Shown here: positions 1-5,433 of the stretch, piece after piece
How positions within the stretch are numbered: the stretch's first letter is position 1
Layout of the letters: each line of letters opens with the position of its first letter
Origin: DATDMG01 sp036518955
GTDB taxonomy: Bacteria > Actinomycetota > Actinomycetes > Actinomycetales > Kineosporiaceae
Direction of reading: 5' to 3'
Assembly: GCA_036518955.1 (NCBI GenBank)
Contig: DATDMG010000475.1
Span: 1 to 5,433, forward strand
DNA: 5,433 bases
The notes under the pieces: generated by a model
What the model saw: the letters and a program-made list of their open reading frames with translations, nothing else
Told to the model about the DNA's origin: nothing
The model's database searches: none
Translations under genes and position numbers: made by a program

Positions 1-2267
1 CCCGCCGCGCGACGGAGGCCGCCGAACGCAGCCAGCGCCGGCGCGAGCAACTGCTCGAGCACCTGGACGGTGCCAGCCGCAGTCTGCGCGCGTTCGCCGA
101 GATCCACGGTAACGACGACCCAGCCGAGCTGTACCGGCGCAGCGTCGCCCACCTGGACGCCTGCGACCGCGCGCTGGAACAGGCGCGCTCTACGGCGCAG
201 CAGGCCCGGGCACGACGCGAAGAGCTGGAACGCGACCTGTCCGAACGGATCTCTCTGCTGCGGCAGTGGAAGTTGACCACAGCGCGGGCCGCCAAGGCGG
301 AAGAGGCCCTCCGAGCCGTGTCCGCGGCCGCGGACGTCGCCATGACGGTGACGTCGGGCCAGACCGCGCAGGCGCTGCGGGCTCGCTGCGACGACCTCAA
401 TGCGACAATCGCGGGCCTCGAGGCAGAGATCGAGGAACTCGAACAGGCATTGTCCCAGGTGGAAGACCAAGTGATCGCCGATGCTCTGGTCATCGGCACG
501 ACACTGACACGCTCCTATCTGCGCGACAGCCTGTGGGCTCGCCGATTCGACACCGTCGTCCTGGACGAGGCCTCGATGGCGCCAATCCCCGCGCTATGGG
601 CGGTCGCCAGCAGGGCCGACCGCGCCGCCGTCGCTGTGGGCGACTGGAAGCAGCTCCCACCCATCGCCCTGTCGAACCACGAACTGGCAGAACGATGGCT
701 CGGACGCGACATCTTCGAGGCCGCCGGCGCGAAGGACCCCGCCACCCTGCCGCACCGGATCGACCTGCTGCGGCAGTACCGCATGCACCCACAGATCAGC
801 GCCATCGTCAATCGACTCGTCTACGGCGGCCGGCTGATCGACGACCCCGCCACGACCCAGCAGACGCCCGACCCCGAATGGTTCAACCACGGCTGGTGGC
901 GAGGCGACGCCCCCGTGCAGGTCATCGACACCGGCCCTGCCGACGCCTGGGTGACCAGCGTGGTCCGTGGTTCCCACCCCAGTCGTCTCAACTTCCTGTC
1001 CGCGGCCGTGTGCCTGGACCTCGCCCGCGCGATGCTGCGCCCCGAGCGGCTTCCCTTGCCTCCCGGCGACCCACCCCGAATGCTGCTGATCAGCCCCTAC
1101 CGACCACACGCCCGGCTCACCGAACTCCTCATCCGCGACGACCACCTCGTCGGAGAGGCCGTCGCCGGCACCGCGCACGCCTTCCAAGGCTCCGAAGCCG
1201 ACGTCGTCATCCTCGACCTGGTCAACGACGAACCGCACTGGAAAGTCGGCATGTTCAACCCCAAGCGGGACGAGACGACCCGACGCCTGCTCACCGTCGC
1301 ACTCACCCGCGCACGCTGCCGCCTCATCGTCGTGGGCGACATCGACTACATCCGCAAGCAGTCGGCACGGGCGTTCCTCGGAAGCCAGTTCATCCCCGCC
1401 CTGCTGGAAAACGCCGAACGCGTCAACGCCCTCGACATCGTCCCCGCCCACCTGTCCGCACGCGTCGCTGCCGCCCGCTCGACCGGCGTCGGCGGTCTCG
1501 TCGAGGCCAACCATGAACGCCTTATCGTCACGCAGGACCGCTTCTTCCCTCTCCTGGTCAGCGACCTCAACACGGCCCGTCAACGCGTCGTCATCTACTC
1601 GCCCTTCATCACCACCAACCGGCTCACCGAACTCCACCCGCCACTGACAGCCACCATCGACCGAGGCGTACCGGTATTCGTGGTAACCAAGCCACTGCAG
1701 GACCGCTCCGCACGCGACCGGTCCACCTACCAGGACCTGCAACGCCACCTGGAGGACTGGGGCGTCACGGTCGTGCCGAAGCGGAACATGCACGAGAAAC
1801 TGGTGTTCATCGACCACGACATCCTGTGGACCGGATCCCTCAACCCCTTGAGCTACTCCAACACCCAGGAGGTCATGGAACGCCGGCGAAGCCGTGCCGT
1901 GGCCGACGACTATGCCAAGACGCTCCGCCTGGACGACCTACTGGCAGGCCACCAGGAGAAGGAGAGCTCCTGCCCCATCTGCGGACAACCGATCGTCGCC
2001 GCTGAAGGCCCCGGGGACCCCTTCTACTGGCGATGCCTCACCGACCACTGCCACACCCGCAACATCGGCCAGCCCCCCTTGACCGACGGCGTCATCACCT
2101 GCCGCACATGCAACGCCCCACTAGTATTCGGCTCTTGGGGAGACAAAGATGTGTGGCGCTGCACGCAGAACACCCGCCACAGGCAACAGATCGCCCGAAG
2201 CCACCTTAAGCTGCCGAAGATGCGCGCACTTATCCCTGCCCAGGAGTTGAAACGTCTCCAATCCTGA
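1..2267 (+). CDS. SF1 helicase-PLD nuclease fusion with zinc ribbons, 5' partial (Mokosh type II MkoC-like)
   Basis: The frame is open from the left edge (first full codon at base 3) to TGA at 2265-2267, giving 754 residues. The TTG at 273 is in frame but is only an internal codon, because coding continues upstream. Residues 1-175 are rich in Glu, Arg, Ala and Leu and look coiled-coil, as in UPF1-like helicases with an insertion before motif II. Seen motifs: DEAS (188-191), GDWKQLPP (213-220), QYRMHP (258-263), HAFQGSEAD (392-400), VALTRAR (432-438). A PLD-type domain follows at about 505-640 with one HxKx4D motif (H597, K599, D604) and GSLN (611-614). Two zinc ribbons end the protein: C657/C660/C678/C683 and C700/C703/C720/H726. 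Known: type II Mokosh joins a COG1112 helicase and a PLD nuclease in one anti-phage protein. Inferred: nucleic-acid unwinding coupled to cleavage, probably cytoplasmic defence. Walker A lies outside the window. It could be another helicase-PLD family; the domain call is firm, the system call moderate. Confidence 0.9.
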   Translation, partial: RRATEAAERSQRRREQLLEHLDGASRSLRAFAEIHGNDDPAELYRRSVAHLDACDRALEQARSTAQQARARREELERDLSERISLLRQWKLTTARAAKAEEALRAVSAAADVAMTVTSGQTAQALRARCDDLNATIAGLEAEIEELEQALSQVEDQVIADALVIGTTLTRSYLRDSLWARRFDTVVLDEASMAPIPALWAVASRADRAAVAVGDWKQLPPIALSNHELAERWLGRDIFEAAGAKDPATLPHRIDLLRQYRMHPQISAIVNRLVYGGRLIDDPATTQQTPDPEWFNHGWWRGDAPVQVIDTGPADAWVTSVVRGSHPSRLNFLSAAVCLDLARAMLRPERLPLPPGDPPRMLLISPYRPHARLTELLIRDDHLVGEAVAGTAHAFQGSEADVVILDLVNDEPHWKVGMFNPKRDETTRRLLTVALTRARCRLIVVGDIDYIRKQSARAFLGSQFIPALLENAERVNALDIVPAHLSARVAAARSTGVGGLVEANHERLIVTQDRFFPLLVSDLNTARQRVVIYSPFITTNRLTELHPPLTATIDRGVPVFVVTKPLQDRSARDRSTYQDLQRHLEDWGVTVVPKRNMHEKLVFIDHDILWTGSLNPLSYSNTQEVMERRRSRAVADDYAKTLRLDDLLAGHQEKESSCPICGQPIVAAEGPGDPFYWRCLTDHCHTRNIGQPPLTDGVITCRTCNAPLVFGSWGDKDVWRCTQNTRHRQQIARSHLKLPKMRALIPAQELKRLQS

Positions 2268-2766
2268 CAGAGCGTCGGGGGACTGCAAGAACAACAACGG
2301 CTCCTGACCGCGGAGACGGTGTTGCCACGGCGTGTCCGAGGGTGATATCCCCGGGTCTGGGAGGGGTGGCGTACGTGTCGCGATGAACTTCTTTAACTCC
2401 CGTTCCCAGCCGGTCAACTCTGCTGGTGGAGGACATGGCCGAGCACGGGTCGGTCCCCGTCCGGACCTGCCGCCAAGCGTGACACTGTTCCACGCTGCGC
2501 GGCCGCCCGGTTCTGCCGCGAGCAGGGTCCCGCCTGGTGATCGAATTCGCCGGGAATCGTGACATGGGGTAGCGGTCGGGTCGCCCCGGAACCCTGTTGC
2601 GGCTTGGGGTGTGTGGGTCTGATGCTCACGCGGGTGAGCATGCACCCCGACGAGCTATCGCCCGCCCACTCGCCGGGCAGGTCATCCACGACGTTCAGCA
2701 TCCTTGGCGTGTACTCGCACCTTTCAAGTCACGCTCCCAGGCTACTGGATGCGTGTGAATCCGGGC
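2268..2766. other. gene-free stretch after the helicase gene
   Basis: I see no recognisable gene on either strand here. Open frames up to 174 codons exist, but they have low-complexity Arg/Pro/Gly-rich translations with no family resemblance, and they overlap each other on both strands as expected in GC-rich noncoding DNA. There is no clear terminator with a T-run directly after the helicase stop. The one clear structure is the hairpin at 2622-2641. The stretch may be decayed coding or mobile DNA, but I cannot name a source. Confidence 0.6.
2622..2641. repeat. perfect 8-bp inverted repeat with 4-base loop
   Basis: ATGCTCAC and GTGAGCAT are perfect reverse complements separated by GCGG, so they can form a compact hairpin on either strand. 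A second outer pair, GGGGTG at 2606-2611 and CACCCC at 2643-2648, can extend it imperfectly with unequal spacers. No T-run follows on either side, and the helicase stop is more than 350 bases away, so a simple intrinsic terminator for that gene is unlikely. It could be an operator, an RNA structure or the remnant of an element end. Confidence 0.6.
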
Positions 2767-3144
2767 TCAGTTCAGCCGTGGGATGGGAAGCAACACTATG
2801 ACTGCGAGGAACACAACCGGCATGACCGCCACAATCGCTGACATATAGAAGAGAGTACGCGCTGTGCGCGCCAGCCCCAGGGCTATGCCGTGATCCCCGC
2901 GATTCTTAATCACCACGGCCTTGCGCAGGTGGAACACTGCAGCCGTAGAAAGCAACAGGCAGCCAAGAAGCCACATCCCAGGCATGATCTTCCACCCCGC
3001 TGCTCGGTGCACGTGCAGGTCAAGGAAGCCCATACGTTCAACGACCACCACGAACAGGGCCAGGCCAAGTCCGTTCACTCCGATAGCGATCGGCGTTCGA
3101 ACAGCGCGCCACACCTGTCGCGCCGTCACCGCTGGATTGGCCAC
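2767..3144 (-). CDS. small three-helix membrane protein, function unknown
   Basis: The 125-residue protein has three hydrophobic segments at about 19-36, 53-72 and 98-119. The N-terminus (R9, R13, R16) and the second loop (K75, K80, R82, R93, R96) are positive, which predicts N-terminus inside, loop 1 outside (with two His at 44 and 46), loop 2 inside and C-terminus outside. The start is GTG at 3144; an in-frame TAG lies only four codons upstream and no other start lies between, so the N-terminus is well limited. A weak AGG lies about 8 bases upstream. I do not recognise the family and see no catalytic motif. The coding DNA is less GC-rich than its neighbours. It stands alone, convergent with the helicase gene and about 330 bases from the transposase remnant. 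Reality as a gene is likely because of the clean membrane pattern; any role, including in defence, is unknown. Confidence 0.7.
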   Translation of the reverse strand: MANPAVTARQVWRAVRTPIAIGVNGLGLALFVVVVERMGFLDLHVHRAAGWKIMPGMWLLGCLLLSTAAVFHLRKAVVIKNRGDHGIALGLARTARTLFYMSAIVAVMPVVFLAVIVLLPIPRLN

Positions 3145-3475
3145 CTCATGAGCCTACTGCCCGGAGATCCATCCCAAGGCTCGGTGCAGGTCGGTGTCGA
3201 GTCCCACAACAATGGAACCTTTGTGACGGCCACGTCGACCGGCGTCAGCGCGGCTTCTTGGCGCTCACTGCTGCTTCGGCGGCTTCTGAGCACGTGGACG
3301 GGTTGGGGCCCGCGTCTCCGCAGTGTTCACTGACGGGATCGATGCCAGAGGCAACACGCGGACATGCCGCCGTCAGCGCCCTCCTTATGAGCCCGGCTGG
3401 TTACCGATAGCGACAGGCTAACGAGGGCCTTGAGGAGGTCGCACTCGGTGGGCGCTGTAGCGGGCGAGTCGCCAA
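3145..3475. other. gene-free stretch between membrane protein and transposase remnant
   Basis: I find no convincing gene. Short frames on both strands have low-complexity translations. A small dyad, CAGTG-TT-CACTG, lies at 3321-3332 and could be chance. The promoter for the membrane protein gene should lie in the lower end of this stretch, but I see no clear -35/-10 pair. The right part may be further decayed mobile-element DNA, since the open frame of the neighbouring remnant drifts into unrelated sequence before it stops. Confidence 0.5.
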
Positions 3476-3876
3476 TCACTGCGGAAGGCAGCGCTGGGTT
3501 GCCACCGTCGTCACATGCCCGCCCGGGAGCGTCCGACGTCCCACGATGCGGCCATCGCTCGCCAGATCCTCCTCCGCGCACAGGGCCAGGAACTCCCGGG
3601 TCGAGCCCGAGGTCATCTGCGGCCCGTTGTCGGAGACTGCCAGCAGGATCGGGCGCTGCTCGTCGTCCGTCGTCAGGTCGATGCGCCCGTCGTCGTGGCG
3701 GGCCTTGACGGCGTCCATGAGGCCCTCGCCGTCCAGCGCCTGGGTGAATGCCAGCTCGACCTGGGTGGAGGTCTCCTCGACCGAGACGACTTCGGTCAGC
3801 CCACTTGCGCGAGACCAGGTTCTCGATGAGGAGCACGGGAAGTGGGTCGTGTCGTAGATCCGCAGCTCGCGACCCA
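3476..3876 (-). pseudogene. integrase-core (rve) transposase remnant, frame-broken and 3'-truncated
   Basis: Read from 3876 downward, the - strand gives RELRIYDTTHF, then after a frame step VLLIENLVSRKW, then after a second step back LTEVVSVVEETSTQVELAF and on to LLAVSDNGPQMTSGSTREF. This is the DDE core of IS3/IS481-type transposases: the first Asp is in YDTTHF (3851-3853) and the second is in SDNG (3629-3631). Family likeness ends near 3575, after LALCA. The usual third catalytic residue (Glu in a DQAW-E type motif) is absent, and the remaining frame to the stop at 3476 is unrelated. The N-terminal DNA-binding part is also missing. The fragment is therefore catalytically dead. It sits directly downstream of the mcrC fragment on the same strand. 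The exact IS family is uncertain; the rve identity is secure. Confidence 0.85.
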
Positions 3877-3892
3877 GTTCCGGCGTTCCGGC
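3877..3892. repeat. 8-bp perfect tandem repeat GTTCCGGC x2
   Basis: GTTCCGGC occurs twice with no spacer (3877-3884 and 3885-3892). It abuts the stop codon of the mcrC fragment (3893-3895) and lies at the edge of the transposase remnant. It could be a slippage duplication, or a target duplication left where an element was lost. With no element between the copies, neither can be proved. Confidence 0.6.
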
Positions 3893-4420
3893 TCAGGGCT
3901 CAAGCCATCGCCGTACGTCTTCGAGTTGTCCGGCGATCTGCTCCCACGACTGGTTGAGGTCGAGGGTCCGAGCGCCGATACGGTTGCCTTGGACGACGAC
4001 GTCGAGGTCGGGCTGCGCTTCAGCGTCGGTCCGTGCATAGAGGAGCAGGCCGCTGACGGACCCGTCGCGGGCGCGGTCTTCGTTCTTCACGTAGGTCAGG
4101 ACCTGGTACAGATTCCCGGAGTGAATCGTTGCCTTGCCCCATCGGCCTACTTGCATCGTCTGCCCGTAGTACTTCGCGTCGATGATGAGCGTGCGGCCGC
4201 CGCTGCGGAGTGTGACGTCGGTGCGCATCTCGGGCAGCTGCCCGCTGAAGGGGTTTGGTTGGTCGAGGTCCCAGGGGACGGTCGGTGCGCCCGGCGACAG
4301 CTCCGGATGGCGGAAGACGTAGTACTCCCGCAGGAATCGCTCGTACAGCGCGCTCATGCTGTCGTCGGAGATCCAGGACGAGAGCCGGGTGCTGCCCGCG
4401 GTCTCGCTAGTGCTGGTCCG
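3893..4420 (-). pseudogene. mcrC: mcrC fragment: C-terminal nuclease domain of a McrBC-type restriction system
   Basis: Known: McrC is the PD-(D/E)XK nuclease subunit of McrBC, which uses the McrB GTPase to cut modified DNA. Seen: from about 4414 to the stop at 3893 the frame encodes roughly 170 residues with the McrC C-terminal signature. It has SALYERFLREYY, then LPEMRTDVTLRS with the first acidic residue (D, 4217-4219), IIDAKYY with D (4178-4180) and K (4172-4174), IHSGNLYQ, GLLLYARTD and ARTLDLNQSWEQI. The nuclease core looks intact. E. coli McrC is about 350 residues, so the N-terminal half is gone. The open frame continues up to 4615, but that part lies inside the neighbouring gene in another frame and is not McrC. 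The first internal ATG (4355-4357) has no ribosome binding site. There is no mcrB in the window. Inferred: a relic broken at about 4405-4425, not a working system. Confidence 0.88.
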
Positions 4421-4422
4421 CG

Positions 4423-4779
4423 TTAGTCCTTGAGGGGTGCGTCGGTCCAGGCGGTGGGGTCGTTGAGGTAGAGGCCGCAGGCGCAGTCGAGGGCCTGTTC
4501 GGGGGTGCCGGTGTGCTGACCGTGGGGTAGGACGGAGTCTTCGTAGCCGTTGCGGCTGGCCAGGTGGATGGCGAACTCCCAGCCCTCGATCGCGCCGGTG
4601 TACCTCAGCCGGCACAGCGGCCAGACGTCGCCGTCCTCGTCGGCGTCGATGTACGCGTAGTCGCCGCGGAAGCGCACCTGAAGGCGGGTCAGCTGGGGCC
4701 AGCGGGCGCGTTGGTGGGTGTCCAGCCGCTGTTGCAGGGCGGTCTTGACGGAGTCCGGCGGACGGGTCATGACCGTCAT
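4423..4779 (-). CDS. conserved-looking 118-residue protein, function unknown
   Basis: The protein runs from ATG at 4779 to TAA at 4423-4425. A second in-frame ATG three codons later (4770) is an alternative start; a weak CAGG precedes 4779 closely. The frame is open far upstream to 5310, but there it is antisense to the IS630 gene, so that part is not coding. The sequence is soluble and acidic, with a patterned core: QVRFRGDYAYIDA (34-46), PLCRLRYTG (54-62), WEFAIHLASRNGYEDSVLP (67-85), and a C-terminal LDCACGLYLNDPTAW (97-111) holding C99 and C101. From memory, similar small hypothetical proteins recur in actinobacteria, often with this ending; I cannot name a function. It lies on the same strand as the mcrC fragment, its stop lying at the mcrC breakpoint, and is divergent from the IS630 gene by about 105 bases. 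It may be a bystander or a passenger of a mobile element. Confidence 0.75.
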   Translation of the reverse strand: MTVMTRPPDSVKTALQQRLDTHQRARWPQLTRLQVRFRGDYAYIDADEDGDVWPLCRLRYTGAIEGWEFAIHLASRNGYEDSVLPHGQHTGTPEQALDCACGLYLNDPTAWTDAPLKD

Positions 4780-4843
4780 GGTGCCTGGTCTCGGCGTGTC
4801 GGGCAGGTCAAGTCCACGGCAGCAGCCAAGATCTCCGCGAGGT

Positions 4844-4867
4844 GGCCGGGAGTGTCCCTTCCCGGCC
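4844..4867. repeat. perfect 8-bp inverted repeat ahead of the IS630 transposase
   Basis: GGCCGGGA (4844-4851) and TCCCGGCC (4860-4867) are perfect reverse complements around an 8-base loop. The GC-rich hairpin ends 8 bases before the Shine-Dalgarno sequence of the transposase. It lies in the divergent space between that gene and the 118-residue protein gene. Possible roles are a transposase operator, a hairpin that limits translation from outside transcripts, or a subterminal part of the IS end. Confidence 0.65.
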
Positions 4868-4874
4868 CGTTCGG

Positions 4875-4879
4875 GGAGG
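4875..4879 (+). promoter_or_regulatory. ribosome binding site GGAGG for the IS630 transposase
   Basis: GGAGG lies 5 bases before the ATG at 4885. It decides between that start, the out-of-frame ATG at 4881 (only 1 base away) and the in-frame GTG at 4852, which lies in the hairpin loop. Confidence 0.8.
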
Positions 4880-4884
4880 TATGG

Positions 4885-5433
4885 ATGGTGCCGTCGGCGC
4901 GGGCCGTGGTGATCGACGAGGAACAGCGCCGTCGGTTGGAGACGGTGGTGCGGTCCCGTACCGCGTCGGTGCGCGACGTCCAGCGGGCCCGGATCGTGCT
5001 GTTGGCCGCGGACGGGATGTCGAATGCCGCCATCGGGCGGGCACTGTCGATCCGGGTGAACACGGTCCGGACGTGGCGGGACCGGTTCGCCGAGCACGGG
5101 ATGGCCGGCCTGGATGACCTGCCCCGGCCCGGACGGCCCGTGGTGTACGGCCCGGACGTGCACCTGCGGATCGTGGCTGCGGTCACCAGTGAACTGCCCG
5201 AGGCCGACTCCCAGTGGTCGCACCGTCTGCTGGCCGAAGAGTTGGCCGACGACGGGATCTCCGCCTCCCAGATCGGGCGGATCCTGGCCGACCTGGACCT
5301 CAAACCCCACCGGGTCCGTGGCTGGCTGACCCGCCGGGCCTGCCCGGACTTCTTCCTCAAGGCGGCCGCGGTGTGTGACCTGTACCTGAACCCGCCGCCC
5401 GGATCGATCGTGGTCTGCATCGATGAGAAGACC
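4885..5433 (+). CDS. IS630-family transposase, 3' partial
   Basis: The frame is open from ATG 4885 to the right edge (183 codons). Known: IS630 transposases are DDE enzymes that insert at TA dinucleotides. Seen: an N-terminal helix-turn-helix region at about 20-60 (VQRARIVLLAADGMSNAAIG, then VNTVRTWRDRFAEHGMAGLDDLPRPGRP), which is the typical IS630 HTH and linker. A second winged-helix-like region follows at about 95-150 (WSHRLLAEELADDGISASQI, then LDLKPHRVRGWL). The start of the DDE domain is IVVCIDEKT, whose Asp should be the first catalytic residue. The other two acidic residues lie beyond the window. Full family members are about 330-370 residues. The start is chosen on the GGAGG 5 bases upstream. 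No terminal inverted repeat can be assigned, because the right end is not visible. The retained part is unbroken, so the element may be intact. Confidence 0.92.
   Translation, partial: MVPSARAVVIDEEQRRRLETVVRSRTASVRDVQRARIVLLAADGMSNAAIGRALSIRVNTVRTWRDRFAEHGMAGLDDLPRPGRPVVYGPDVHLRIVAAVTSELPEADSQWSHRLLAEELADDGISASQIGRILADLDLKPHRVRGWLTRRACPDFFLKAAAVCDLYLNPPPGSIVVCIDEKT

Noticed and set aside
273..275. TTG as the start of the helicase gene
   Set aside because: The same frame stays open and coiled-coil-like to the left edge, so the true start is upstream of the window.
266..1516. 416-codon + strand open frame
   Set aside because: It is Arg/Pro-rich noise in another frame of the helicase gene, whose frame carries all the recognised motifs.
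594..1817. 407-codon - strand open frame opposite the helicase
   Set aside because: It is an antisense shadow with low-complexity Gly/Val/Asp-rich sequence and no family likeness.
2121..2645. 174-codon - strand frame over the helicase end and the gene-free stretch
   Set aside because: Half of it is antisense to the zinc-ribbon coding region, and the rest has no recognisable domain or convincing start.
3321..3332. CAGTG-TT-CACTG dyad as an operator
   Set aside because: A five-base arm is too short to separate from chance, and no promoter is seen beside it.
3842..4426. 194-codon + strand frame opposite mcrC
   Set aside because: It is antisense to clear McrC motifs and has no family likeness of its own.
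4421..4615. N-terminal 65 residues of the 240-codon frame that contains McrC
   Set aside because: They overlap the 118-residue gene in another frame, are Arg/Pro-rich, and do not resemble McrC.
4780..5310. Upstream extension of the 118-residue gene to a 295-codon frame
   Set aside because: It is antisense to the IS630 transposase and low in complexity; the downstream ATG fits better.
1..5433. CRISPR array, tRNA or rRNA genes
   Set aside because: I saw no regularly spaced repeats and no tRNA or rRNA signatures on either strand.

Overview
The window is GC-rich DNA with the codon habits of a high-GC actinobacterium (Streptomyces/Frankia-like; genus not determinable from this piece). It reads as a fragment of a worn defence island: one large, apparently intact nuclease-helicase gene that runs in from the left edge, followed by a broken restriction gene and debris of at least two transposable elements.

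Left (1-2267, + strand): the C-terminal 754 residues of a large protein that joins a coiled-coil-interrupted SF1 (UPF1/DNA2-like, COG1112-type) helicase to a single-HKD phospholipase-D-type nuclease domain and two C-terminal zinc ribbons. A helicase plus PLD nuclease in one chain is the architecture described for type II Mokosh anti-phage defence (MkoC). Walker A and the N-terminus lie outside the window, so the assignment is good at the architecture level and tentative at the system level.

Middle (2268-3475): about 500 bases with no recognisable gene but a strong 8-bp hairpin, then a small three-helix membrane protein of unknown function on the - strand (2767-3144), then about 330 bases with nothing recognisable.

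Right (3476-5433): on the - strand, a frame-broken remnant of an integrase-core (rve, IS3/IS481-type) transposase that lacks its last catalytic Glu. Next to it is a 5'-truncated mcrC, which keeps the whole nuclease domain but has lost the N-terminal half and has no mcrB in the window. Then comes a 118-residue conserved-looking protein of unknown function, and, divergent on the + strand, the N-terminal part of an IS630-family transposase that runs off the right edge. An 8-bp tandem repeat sits exactly between the mcrC stop and the rve remnant, and an 8-bp perfect hairpin sits just ahead of the IS630 ribosome binding site.

The genes do not form one operon. The likely story is a defence locus in which the helicase-PLD gene survives while a neighbouring McrBC-type system was destroyed by transposition and rearrangement.
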